From contig NZ_SMCV01000004.1 in assembly GCF_004342285.1 (NCBI RefSeq), positions 341,710 through 405,709 on the forward strand: DNA of 64,000 bases, read 5' to 3'. Numbering within the stretch: position 1 is the stretch's first letter; the number at the start of each line of letters is the position of its first letter. The position numbers were made by a program, and so were the translations under genes. The DNA is from Klebsiella sp. BIGb0138. Lineage in GTDB: Bacteria; Pseudomonadota; Gammaproteobacteria; Enterobacterales; Enterobacteriaceae. The notes beneath the pieces were generated by a model. It had not been told where the DNA came from and did not search any database. It saw nothing but the letters and a program-made list of their open reading frames with translations. This document shows, piece after piece, positions 9,496-17,566 of this stretch.

Positions 9496-10065
9496 TCAGC
9501 CAATACTCTCCGCCTGCAATACAAACGGCGTGGGCGTACAGACCGCCATGCTCAGACCGTTGCGCTGGATCTGGCTGACCGACAGCGTGGGATGCCGCGT
9601 GCTGTCGACGCTGGCAATCTGCCAGGCGCTGCCGCCGCGCTGTTTCACCATCGCTTCCTTACGCGTCCAGATGCGCCAGAAGGCGCTGAGCTGCCGATCC
9701 GGAGGCTCCGCTTCCAGCTCCGCATGTTCCCCGAGGCTAAATAACGCATTGGCCAGGCTACGCCAGTTCTGCCGTGGGCGAATGGCTTCGATATCGCAGC
9801 CCACTTCGCCTTCATCGCTGAGCAGCAGGGCGATATCATCCCCGCTGTGGCTGAGGTTAAACCACAGCGTCGTTTCGCCGGAGAAGCCCGGCTTTCCTTG
9901 CCCGGTGTAGATAATCTCAGGCAGCGGCGATACCGCCTGAGCTAACAGGGCGCGTCCGGCTAACCAGCTTGCGCGACGCGCTCCCTGCGGCGCCTGCGCA
10001 GCGAGCGCTGGCGGCAGGGAACCCGTGCTGAATGTCGAGATTTTTCCCAGATAAAAGCGATACAT
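9496..10065 (-). CDS. acpT: AcpT, 4'-phosphopantetheinyl transferase
   Basis: This 189-residue Sfp/AcpS-type transferase loads phosphopantetheine from CoA onto the serine of acyl carrier proteins. Key motifs are NLSHSG (70-75), the magnesium site GCDIE (Asp91, Glu93) and WTRKEAMVK (133-141). The sequence closely follows E. coli AcpT (YhhU), including the N-terminus MYRFYLGKIS. The start at 10065 is one base after the preceding ketosynthase stop. A longer frame to 10224 lies inside that gene and is rejected. Being last in the polyene-type operon, it very probably activates the two ACPs encoded at 21528-22050. Confidence 0.95.
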   Translation of the reverse strand: MYRFYLGKISTFSTGSLPPALAAQAPQGARRASWLAGRALLAQAVSPLPEIIYTGQGKPGFSGETTLWFNLSHSGDDIALLLSDEGEVGCDIEAIRPRQNWRSLANALFSLGEHAELEAEPPDRQLSAFWRIWTRKEAMVKQRGGSAWQIASVDSTRHPTLSVSQIQRNGLSMAVCTPTPFVLQAESIG

Positions 10066-10066
10066 A

Positions 10067-11296
10067 TCAGGGCCAACGCTTAATGATGATGGAGGTATTG
10101 ATCCCGCCGAAGGCGAAGTTATTGCTCTGCAAAAACTCACAGTCGATGCGGCGGGCTTCGCCCATAATGTAATCCAGCTCGCCGCACTGCGGGTCCGGAT
10201 GGCGCAGGTTAAGCGTTGGGGCAAACCAGCCTTCGCGCATCATCTGCAGACTCATCCAGGCCTCCAGCGCGCCGCAGGCGCCCAGGGTATGGCCAAAATA
10301 GCTTTTCAGCGAGGAGAGCGGCACCTTGTCGCCGAAAATGGCGGCGCTGGCCTGGCTCTCGGCAATATCGCCGCGATCGGTCGCCGTCCCGTGCGCCGAC
10401 ACGTAGCCGATATCCTGGGGGCTTAGCCCGGCCATGTTGAGCGATTGCGCCATGCAGATCTGCATGGTTTCCCGCTGCGGCTGGGTGATATGCGCGGCGT
10501 CGCAGTTGGTGGCGAAGCCGATAATTTCACCGTAAATGGTCGCCCCGCGCGCTTTGGCGTGCTCCAGCTCTTCCAGAATCAGCGTGCCGGCGCCCTCGCC
10601 AATCACCAGGCCGTCACGTTGTTCATCGAACGGCGACGGGGTGGTTTTCGGCTCGTCGTTGCGCTGGCTGGTGGCGAACAGGGTGTCGAAGATGGCCGCC
10701 TCTGACGGACACAGCTCTTCAGCCCCGCCGGCGACCATTACCGTTTGATAACCGTGGCGAATGGCTTCCCAGGCGTAGCCAATCGCCTGGCTGCCGGAGG
10801 TGCAGGCGCTGGAGGTCGGGATTACCCGGCCGCGCAGGCCGAAGAACAGGCCGGTGTTCACCGCGGTGGTATGCGGCATCATCTGGACGTAGGTGGTGCC
10901 GGTGATGTTATTGGTGTGCTTTTCCGTCAGCATGGTGGCGAATTCGCTGACCGGGCCGGTACTGCCGGTGGAGGAGCCGTAGGCAATCCCGGTTTCGCCG
11001 TTGGTCAGCACCGCATCGCCAATCAGCCCCGCCTGTTCCAGCGCCAGCTCGCTGGCGCGGGTGGACATCAGCGAGACGCGGCCCATGGCGCGGATACGCT
11101 TGCGGGTATAGTGTTCCGGTAGCGCGAAATCGTCGATTGGCGCGCCGAGTAGGGTGTGCAGCCCGTCATAGATCTGCCATTCCGGCATTTTGCGCACGGC
11201 GTTCTCGTAGGCCTGCAGCCTGGCGGATACCGCCTGCCAGCTTTCGCCGAAGGCGGTGACGCCGCCCATGCCGGTAATGACTACGCGCCGGGTCAT
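10067..11296 (-). CDS. Beta-ketoacyl-ACP synthase II-type enzyme (ApeR-like)
   Basis: This 409-residue FabF-type ketosynthase carries out decarboxylative condensation of malonyl-ACP with a growing acyl-ACP. The thiolase-fold catalytic triad is intact: Cys165 in SSACTSGSQ, His302 in SAHGTATDRGD and His336 in KSYFGHTLGACG. FAFGGINTS near the C-terminus is also typical. It overlaps the ketoreductase gene by four bases and ends one base before acpT. In characterised aryl-polyene systems, a homodimeric ketosynthase of this kind (ApeR) works beside a second ketosynthase (ApeO). The paralogue at 12494-13663 fills that second role here. Confidence 0.92.
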   Translation of the reverse strand: MTRRVVITGMGGVTAFGESWQAVSARLQAYENAVRKMPEWQIYDGLHTLLGAPIDDFALPEHYTRKRIRAMGRVSLMSTRASELALEQAGLIGDAVLTNGETGIAYGSSTGSTGPVSEFATMLTEKHTNNITGTTYVQMMPHTTAVNTGLFFGLRGRVIPTSSACTSGSQAIGYAWEAIRHGYQTVMVAGGAEELCPSEAAIFDTLFATSQRNDEPKTTPSPFDEQRDGLVIGEGAGTLILEELEHAKARGATIYGEIIGFATNCDAAHITQPQRETMQICMAQSLNMAGLSPQDIGYVSAHGTATDRGDIAESQASAAIFGDKVPLSSLKSYFGHTLGACGALEAWMSLQMMREGWFAPTLNLRHPDPQCGELDYIMGEARRIDCEFLQSNNFAFGGINTSIIIKRWP

Positions 11297-12024
11297 AGCA
11301 TACCTCCATTGATGGAAATCACCTGACGCGTCACATAGCCCGCAATATCCGACATTAAATAGCTGGCAAGCCCGGCGACTTCCTCTGCCTGGCCCATGCG
11401 TTTCATCGGGATTATTGACATCGCTTCTTTGAGGGCCGCCTCTTCCATGTCGATCATCCCGGTATCAATCAGCCCTGGCGCGATGCAGTTAACGGTGATT
11501 TTGCGTTTCGCCAGCTCAATGGCCAGCGCTTTGGTCGCGCCGATAATTCCCGCTTTGGCGGCGCTGTAGTTAACCTGCCCGCGGTTGCCCATCACCCCGG
11601 AAACGGAGGAGAGGGTAATAATCCTTCCGCCCTGACGGGCGCCGATCATCGGCATAATACACGGCTGAATGACGTTATAAAAACTGTCGAGATTGGTGTG
11701 GATCACCGCATCCCAGTCATTGTCGCTGAGCGCCGGGAAGGCGCCATCGCGGGTAATGCCGGCATTGTTCACCACGCCGTACCACGGCCCATGGGCGGCG
11801 ATGTCCTGCTCCAGCACCTCGCGGCACTGTTCGCGGTCGGCAACATCAAAGCTCAACGTCCGGCCTGCGCCACCGGCGGCGCGGAGGGTATTCAGCGTCT
11901 CCTGCGCGCCTGCTGCGTCACGATGATAATGGACGCCGACGACAAAGCCATCGGCCGCCAGCTGGCAGGCGATAGCACGCCCGATACCCTTGCTGGCACC
12001 GGTCACTAATACGGAACGACTCAT
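11293..12024 (-). CDS. 3-oxoacyl-ACP reductase, FabG type (ApeQ-like)
   Basis: This 243-residue short-chain dehydrogenase has the NADPH motif TGASKGIG (8-15), NNAG (86-89) and the catalytic Ser139/140, Tyr153 and Lys157 (YSAAK). It would reduce each beta-keto intermediate to a hydroxyl before dehydration. Length and motifs are those of FabG. It is coupled by four-base overlaps to the dehydratase upstream and the ketosynthase downstream, so it belongs to the pathway and is not the housekeeping fabG of the fab cluster. Confidence 0.93.
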   Translation of the reverse strand: MSRSVLVTGASKGIGRAIACQLAADGFVVGVHYHRDAAGAQETLNTLRAAGGAGRTLSFDVADREQCREVLEQDIAAHGPWYGVVNNAGITRDGAFPALSDNDWDAVIHTNLDSFYNVIQPCIMPMIGARQGGRIITLSSVSGVMGNRGQVNYSAAKAGIIGATKALAIELAKRKITVNCIAPGLIDTGMIDMEEAALKEAMSIIPMKRMGQAEEVAGLASYLMSDIAGYVTRQVISINGGML

Positions 12025-12497
12025 GGTTTCTCTCCCTGATTAAAAAGCGTCGTTAACTCTTCGGGGGTTGGCTGGAAGGTGTTGATACGACCCGTTGCCA
12101 ACGTTTCCTCCCCGGAGCGGAGGGTGCATTCGAAGCTACCGAAACGCTCATCCTGCATTAATAAGCTGACCGCGATGGTCAGCGTTTTCCCGGCGGGCAG
12201 GACGCCTGCGGCGCATACCAGCTCTCTGGCGCCGAGCACCATGCCGAGGGCGATGCTGCTCTGACCCCGGCGGCGGCGATGCCAGCCGGACCAGACGCCA
12301 ATGGTCTGCGCCATCAGCTCCAGCGCAAACCAGCCTGGCAGATCGCCGTTGGCATCAAGAAACGGCGCCAGCACGCCCCCGGCGGCGACCTTCACCTGAC
12401 AGATCGCCGTCTCGTCGGTAACGTCCAGTACCTCTTCGAGCAACAGCATGGGGGCGTCGTGTGGCAGATAGTCGCCGGGCGACAGGTAGTGGCTCAT
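12021..12497 (-). CDS. Hotdog-fold dehydratase-like protein (ApeP-like)
   Basis: The 158-residue protein has a FabZ-type hotdog layout: LPHDAPMLLLEEV at 11-23 and FALELMAQT at 57-65, where Glu60 matches the FabZ catalytic glutamate. The usual GHFPxxPxxPG segment is replaced by PFLDANGDLPGW, so the canonical catalytic histidine is not where expected. It may use another residue, or depend on the FabA-like partner at 19249-19599. Four-base overlaps join it to its neighbours. The assignment as the ApeP-type second dehydratase rests on position and fold pattern. Confidence 0.82.
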   Translation of the reverse strand: MSHYLSPGDYLPHDAPMLLLEEVLDVTDETAICQVKVAAGGVLAPFLDANGDLPGWFALELMAQTIGVWSGWHRRRRGQSSIALGMVLGARELVCAAGVLPAGKTLTIAVSLLMQDERFGSFECTLRSGEETLATGRINTFQPTPEELTTLFNQGEKP

Positions 12498-13663
12498 GAA
12501 AGTCTCCCGAGCAGAATGCTGGCGTTATTGCCGCCAAAGGCAAATGAGTTGGACAAAATCACCGGGCGTTCAAGGGGCTGTGTGGCGGTGATGATACCGC
12601 ACGCCGGCAGCGCCGGGTCGCGCGGCGAGAGGCTAAAATCCTGGGCCGGCAGCGGCAAATGGCGCTGCAAAATCAGCATACTGATTGCCGCTTCGGTAAT
12701 CCCGGCGGCGCCGAGGGTATGCCCGGTGAGGTGTTTGGTTGAGCTGCACGGCACCTGGTCGCCGAACAGCTGCTGCACGACCTGCGATTCCACCCGATCG
12801 TTAAGCGGCGTGGCGGTGCCGTGCAGGTTGATGTAGCCCACCGCCCCGGCGGGGATACCGGCGTCATCAAGCGCCTGGGTAATCGCGCGGATGGCCCCTT
12901 CGCCCTGCGGATGGGGCGCCGAAATATGGTGCGCATCGCTTGATTCGCCGACGCCCAGCAGCGCGATGGGCTGCGCTTCGCGCGTCAGCAGCATCAGCGC
13001 CGCCCCTTCACCGATGGTAATCCCGCAGCGGTCGCGGGCAAAGGGCTGGCAGCGCGTTGCCGAAAGTGACTCCAGGCTATGAAAGCCGTTGATCGGCATT
13101 CGGCTCAGCGTATCGGCGCCGCCGACAATCGCCACGTCGGCGAGATCGGCTTCAATCAGCCGCCGGCCGCTGATGATGGCCCTGGCGCTGGAGGAGCAGG
13201 CGGTGGAAAGGGTAAACGCCGGGCCGTCCAGCGCCAGCCAGTGGCTCAGAAAACGCGACGGGTCGCCAAGCTCCTGCTGCGGATATTGCCAGGCGGCGCT
13301 CTGTTTGCCGTTGAGCGTTAACGCAACGTGAATATCGCCTTCATCGAGCCCGGAAGTGCTGGTGCCGAGCACCACGGCGACTCTGTCGCGGCCGTAGCGG
13401 GCGATAGCGTCGTCGACCTGGGGCCGGATCTGCGCCAGCGCCGCCAGCAGCAGCTGGTTGTTGCGCGAGCGGTGGGCGGCAAACGCGTCAGGGATGGCGG
13501 GCAGTTCGCCGTCAACGCCGCCGAGTACCGCCGCGGGCTGCCCCTGAAGCCAGCCTGCGCGCGGGCGCATACCGGGGGCGACGCCGCGCGTCAGATTTGC
13601 GGCGATGTCGTCGCAGTTGTCGCCCAGCGCATTGATCATGCCGACAGCGGAAAGGTAGATCAT
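12494..13663 (-). CDS. Beta-ketoacyl-ACP synthase (ApeO-like)
   Basis: The 389-residue protein is a second complete ketosynthase with Cys156 in STACSSSA, His281 in NLHGTATPLND and His315 in KHLTGHTLGAAG. It is therefore catalytically competent and is not itself a chain-length factor. The start at 13663 (MIYLSAVGM) is chosen because it follows the lipoprotein stop by one base; upstream in-frame sequence overlaps that gene. In the characterised Xenorhabdus pathway the equivalent enzyme pairs with the degenerate ketosynthase ApeC, whose likely counterpart is at 22828-23550. Confidence 0.9.
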   Translation of the reverse strand: MIYLSAVGMINALGDNCDDIAANLTRGVAPGMRPRAGWLQGQPAAVLGGVDGELPAIPDAFAAHRSRNNQLLLAALAQIRPQVDDAIARYGRDRVAVVLGTSTSGLDEGDIHVALTLNGKQSAAWQYPQQELGDPSRFLSHWLALDGPAFTLSTACSSSARAIISGRRLIEADLADVAIVGGADTLSRMPINGFHSLESLSATRCQPFARDRCGITIGEGAALMLLTREAQPIALLGVGESSDAHHISAPHPQGEGAIRAITQALDDAGIPAGAVGYINLHGTATPLNDRVESQVVQQLFGDQVPCSSTKHLTGHTLGAAGITEAAISMLILQRHLPLPAQDFSLSPRDPALPACGIITATQPLERPVILSNSFAFGGNNASILLGRLS

Positions 13664-13664
13664 C

Positions 13665-14249
13665 TCAGTCGCCCAGATATTGAATGGTGATGTGGTATTT
13701 AAAGGCCCGTTGCTCAATGCTGACAGGTTCGCGCTTGCCATGCCGGTTCAGATAGGCGATCGCCGTCACCAACTGGCCGCGAGCGTTCCGTAGCTCGCGG
13801 CGGTCGCCAGCGTCGGTCAACGTCCAGCCTTGCGGCAGCTGCGGCTGCCAGGCCGCTATCGGCCAGTGGCTGAGCATCACGTCGGCCAGCACCTGGCTTG
13901 CCGGCGGCAGCTGCGGGACGACGATCGATTGCTCGGCGCGCAGCCCCTTATCATCATAGGTCACGAGAAACAGCCGGATCCCCACCGAGGAGAGGCCGGC
14001 GAGGGTGATTTTTTGCTCATCGGCATTGAGCATCACCAGCAGCGACTGGCTCTGGCCGTCGAACCGTCCGGTGAGCAGCTGCTGCGCATTCAGCGGCGGA
14101 GTGATGCCCGGCGCCGGTAACGTCACGCGGGTTCCCGGCTCCAGCCAGGCCTGCGGACGCCCTTGCTGAGGCTGAGGCGAGTGGCTGCAGCCGGCGAGGA
14201 TGAGGGTGGCGGCCAGCGCGGCGGCGCGCCAGAGTCTGTGCTTAATCAT
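13665..14249 (-). CDS. Outer-membrane lipoprotein of the polyene operon (DUF3261/ApeN-like)
   Basis: This 194-residue protein has a lipoprotein signal ending in ILAGC (Cys21). Serine follows the cysteine, which favours sorting to the outer membrane. No enzyme motif is visible. Its place between the exporter and a ketosynthase, with a four-base overlap to the exporter, matches the DUF3261 lipoprotein always found in such clusters. A role in moving or anchoring the product at the outer membrane together with the LolA-like protein is an inference. Confidence 0.82.
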   Translation of the reverse strand: MIKHRLWRAAALAATLILAGCSHSPQPQQGRPQAWLEPGTRVTLPAPGITPPLNAQQLLTGRFDGQSQSLLVMLNADEQKITLAGLSSVGIRLFLVTYDDKGLRAEQSIVVPQLPPASQVLADVMLSHWPIAAWQPQLPQGWTLTDAGDRRELRNARGQLVTAIAYLNRHGKREPVSIEQRAFKYHITIQYLGD

Positions 14250-16570
14250 CGTCTTTTTTTCTCTTTTTTACCGGGCATCGCCAGGGGAGACAGCAGGAAG
14301 GCGGTGAAAATACCGCTGACCAGCACAATACCAAAACTGCTGATCGCCTGAGTGGCGCTGAATACCAGCATCCCCAGGGTCAGCAGAGTGGTCAGCATGG
14401 CCAGCACGATCGCCAGCAGCGACGTCAGCGGCGTCCCGCGCGGATTACTGAAAAACAGCGTGTAGTTGATGCCGATTCCCAGCACCAGCACCAGCGCCAG
14501 CAGGGAAAACAGGTTCAGCGGATGGCCGCTCAGGGAGAGCGCCGCCAGCCCGCAGCCTAACGACAGCACCGAAGGCAGCAGGCTGATAAGCCCTTTGCGC
14601 CAGCCGAGACGCAGCATCGCGCCGCAGGCGATGACCGCCAGCGCGATGCCGAGTAGCCCCGTCAGCAGGTGGCGATAGAGCATGAACAGATCGTCAAAGG
14701 CGCTTTTGCGGTCCACCCATGCCACGCCGCTCTGTTTTTCGCTCAGAGCCCGCAGCGCAGCGCTCTCTTTGACCCCGTCAACCGGGACCAGCACGCCGCT
14801 TTCGCCCGCTTTCAGCGTCAGCCACAGCAGACGCCAGCCTTCGCTGGCCGGGCTGGCAAGCCAGGCATCGACCGTGACCGGCATCGGCTGAAGATCGGCG
14901 TTTATGTTTTTCAGCCCGGCGCTTTGCAGCGCGGCAGCGACCGCCGGCGCGGCTTTGTTTAACAGCGCGAGATCCTGCTGCTGGCGGGTCAGCGAGTTCA
15001 GCGGGAGGGTGCGATACCCGGCGATCGTCCCCGCTTTTTTCGCCTGCTCAAGCGCGGGAATAAACGCTTCCAGCCGTTCCAGGGTTTGCTGCGGCGTCGC
15101 GCCGTAGACCACGAACCATTTCTGATCGACGCTCTGGCCGGTTAAGGCGGAGATCGCCTTTTCCTGAGCCAGAATAGGCTGCGGCAGCGCCTGCAGCTGC
15201 GCGATATCGTCATCGACGCGCAGCGTGGCGATTCCCGCTACTGATACCAGCGCCAGCGCCAGCGGCAGGCCGATGAACAGTTTTTTATTGCGCCGCCACG
15301 CCGCCAGCCAGCGCAGCATCAGCACCAGCGCCGGAACCGGGCGAACCGGTAAACCGCGGGAGAGCAGCGGATGCCAGCAAATCACCGTCAGGCACGAAGC
15401 GCTGAGCCCGGCGGCGGCGAACACCGACATCTGGCGGATGGCCGGGAAGGGGGCGAGCATCATGATGAGATAGGCCACCACCGCCGTCAGCAGCGCCAGC
15501 AGCAGCGCGTTGCGGACTTTGGCGAGGCTTTGCCACGGCGTGGCCTCCTGGCCGTGCACCATGCGTTCGGTCAGATAGTAGATCGTATAGTCAGCGGAGA
15601 TACCGATAATGCTCATGCTCATCACCAGCGTCATCAGATGCAGTTCGCCGAACAGCAGCAGCGTGGCGACGGTTCCCGCCAGCGCGCCCGTACCGACGGA
15701 GATCAGACACAGTATCAACGGACGAAGCGAGCGGAAGGCCGCAACGATGAGCAGAATCACCCCCAGTATCGTGGCCACGCCGAGGGTGGAGAGATCGCGT
15801 TTGGCCTGCTGGCTGGCATAGTCGCTGTAAAATACCGTACCCCGCGACAGCAGCTGCGCCTGCGGGTAGCGTGCTTTTAATTCCCCCTCCAGCGCCGCCA
15901 GGGTGGTGACTAAGCGGTGCGTCTGCTGCATATCGAATGAGGAACCGGCCAGCTCGCCGTGGATCAGATACCAGCTGTTTCCCTGTTTATCCTGCGCCAC
16001 CAGCCAGCCGTCTTTGAGCTGCAGATGCTGACCGTTTTTTGCCATCGCCAGCTGCGACCCGCGCATCAGCATCAGCGGATCGTTTTGCAGCTCCTGGCCG
16101 CTGACCCCGGAGAACGCCGAATAGAGCTGGGAGAGGACCCACTGCGCCTGCGCCGCGCCGCCGTTTTGCAGGCGCGCGCGGGTAGCGTCATCGATAAGGC
16201 CGTTGCGGTGCTGCCAGAAAAACGCTCCCCAGGCCTGCTGGCTGGCGGCATCCATCGGACCTTTCACGTCGGCCAGGACGTGGGATTTTTGCAGCAGGCT
16301 GAGCCATGCGCGCGCCACCTGAGGATCGGCCTGCTGGCCAGGGCTGACCAGCCAGACCAGCTGCCGGTCAAGGCGCTGGACAAAGCCATCGTTCAGTTCT
16401 GGCGGAATGGCTCCGAGCGTCTGTTGCGGTAACATCGCCAGCACGCTGCTGTTGATGCGCGACCGGGGCAGCTGCGTCAGCAGGAGGCCCAGCATCAGCA
16501 GGCAGATCGCTCCCCAGAGCAGCGCGATGCGCCTGCGGTTACGGTGCAGCAAATCGTTGTCGTTCGTCAT
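14246..16570 (-). CDS. RND/MMPL-type exporter (ApeM-like)
   Basis: The 774-residue polytopic protein has the internal duplication typical of MMPL/RND exporters. Each half has one N-terminal helix, a large periplasmic loop and a block of about five helices. The first block begins near residue 255 and contains SMSIIGISADYTIYYLTERM; the second is near 640-770 and contains LVLGIGINYTLFF. The ADYT and INYT residues are the usual helix-4 type motifs. It probably moves the polyene lipid out of the inner membrane. It overlaps the LolA-like gene by 32 bases and the lipoprotein gene by four. Confidence 0.9.
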   Translation of the reverse strand: MTNDNDLLHRNRRRIALLWGAICLLMLGLLLTQLPRSRINSSVLAMLPQQTLGAIPPELNDGFVQRLDRQLVWLVSPGQQADPQVARAWLSLLQKSHVLADVKGPMDAASQQAWGAFFWQHRNGLIDDATRARLQNGGAAQAQWVLSQLYSAFSGVSGQELQNDPLMLMRGSQLAMAKNGQHLQLKDGWLVAQDKQGNSWYLIHGELAGSSFDMQQTHRLVTTLAALEGELKARYPQAQLLSRGTVFYSDYASQQAKRDLSTLGVATILGVILLIVAAFRSLRPLILCLISVGTGALAGTVATLLLFGELHLMTLVMSMSIIGISADYTIYYLTERMVHGQEATPWQSLAKVRNALLLALLTAVVAYLIMMLAPFPAIRQMSVFAAAGLSASCLTVICWHPLLSRGLPVRPVPALVLMLRWLAAWRRNKKLFIGLPLALALVSVAGIATLRVDDDIAQLQALPQPILAQEKAISALTGQSVDQKWFVVYGATPQQTLERLEAFIPALEQAKKAGTIAGYRTLPLNSLTRQQQDLALLNKAAPAVAAALQSAGLKNINADLQPMPVTVDAWLASPASEGWRLLWLTLKAGESGVLVPVDGVKESAALRALSEKQSGVAWVDRKSAFDDLFMLYRHLLTGLLGIALAVIACGAMLRLGWRKGLISLLPSVLSLGCGLAALSLSGHPLNLFSLLALVLVLGIGINYTLFFSNPRGTPLTSLLAIVLAMLTTLLTLGMLVFSATQAISSFGIVLVSGIFTAFLLSPLAMPGKKEKKRR

Positions 16571-17144
16571 CGGTCAGTTGCGCGGGCGTCAGTTGATGTT
16601 GAGAGAGGACGATATCGGTACGATCGCCTTGTTTATCATTGAGTTGAATACTTTCCAGGTAGCTCTGGCCGGCCAGGTCGATGGTGGCGAAGATTTTATC
16701 CAGCGGCGTGGTTTTCGGCGTCAGGCGCAGGGTCCATCGCCCTTCGCCTTTATCGACGAACTCGACGCGAAAGTTCTGCTCCAGCACCTGCCGGTCGGCC
16801 TGGAACAGCGCGCGCAGCAGATGGTTGAACTGGAACATCTGCGGATTGTTGGCGGCGGTGATCGTTTGCGGCGGCTGGCCGCCGATCGCCTGCACCATCC
16901 GTTTATCATCCAGCAGCAGCTGCATCGGGAACGGCGCGGTCTGATCCCACAGCAGCCCCTGGTCGCGGGCGATCAACATCTGGCCCTGGGATCGCAGCGG
17001 CTGCGGCAGATCCTTAATGGTACGGGTTTGATCGAAGTGGGCGCGGATCGTCGGTTGTTCGCTAAAGCGCTGTTGCAGATCGTCAAGCGTCAGGGCGCTG
17101 ACCAGCGGGCTGATCAAGAGCGCCAGCAGGGGCCACCCTCTCAT
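16539..17144 (-). CDS. LolA-like periplasmic lipid carrier (ApeL-like)
   Basis: This 201-residue protein has a short signal peptide (about 1-17, ending LVSA) and the LolA/LolB-type beta pattern, with FDQTRTIKDLPQPLRSQG at about 38-55 and GLLWDQTAPFPMQLLLDD at about 63-80. In LolA this region forms the hydrophobic cavity wall. It is likely to carry the lipid-linked product across the periplasm, between the MMPL exporter and the outer membrane. It is a separate paralogue of housekeeping LolA and belongs to this operon, overlapping the thioesterase gene by four bases. Confidence 0.87.
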   Translation of the reverse strand: MRGWPLLALLISPLVSALTLDDLQQRFSEQPTIRAHFDQTRTIKDLPQPLRSQGQMLIARDQGLLWDQTAPFPMQLLLDDKRMVQAIGGQPPQTITAANNPQMFQFNHLLRALFQADRQVLEQNFRVEFVDKGEGRWTLRLTPKTTPLDKIFATIDLAGQSYLESIQLNDKQGDRTDIVLSQHQLTPAQLTDDERQRFAAP

Positions 17145-17563
17145 GGCTTCACCCCCATACGTTCAAACAGGATATCCGGGCAGACGAAGCTCAACTCGCG
17201 GCTTTGCTCCGCCACCGCCACCTGGATGGTGTAGCCGGTGGTGGTGCGTTTTCCGCTGTCGGCGGCGAAAATCTCATAGCCGATGCGCAGCCGGTTTTCG
17301 TACTCTTCTATCCGGGCGCGCACGCGAAAACGCTGTTCAAAAGTCAGCACGTCGCGGTACTTCACCCGGGTATCCACCACCGGCCAGAGATAGCCGGATT
17401 CCTTCATCTGACGGTAGCCATAGTTGAACTGATTGAGCAGCGCCTCGCGGGCGATCTCAAAGTAGCGAAAGTAGTTGCCGTGCCACACCACGCCCATCAT
17501 ATCGACGTCGTGAAACGGTACGGTCAGCTCTACCTCGGCAGCAAAACGGGGATCGTTAAGCAC
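17141..17563 (-). CDS. Acyl-CoA/ACP thioesterase, 4HBT family (ApeK-like)
   Basis: The 140-residue protein has a single hotdog domain with the YbgC/4-hydroxybenzoyl-CoA thioesterase signature: Asp21 in HDVDMMGVVWHGNYF, followed by the typical VDTRVKYRDVLTFEQ region. It could release or proofread acyl chains on the ACPs. It starts three bases after the preceding gene and overlaps the LolA-like gene by four bases. The substrate cannot be read from the sequence. Confidence 0.88.
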   Translation of the reverse strand: MLNDPRFAAEVELTVPFHDVDMMGVVWHGNYFRYFEIAREALLNQFNYGYRQMKESGYLWPVVDTRVKYRDVLTFEQRFRVRARIEEYENRLRIGYEIFAADSGKRTTTGYTIQVAVAEQSRELSFVCPDILFERMGVKP

Positions 17564-17566
17564 CCT

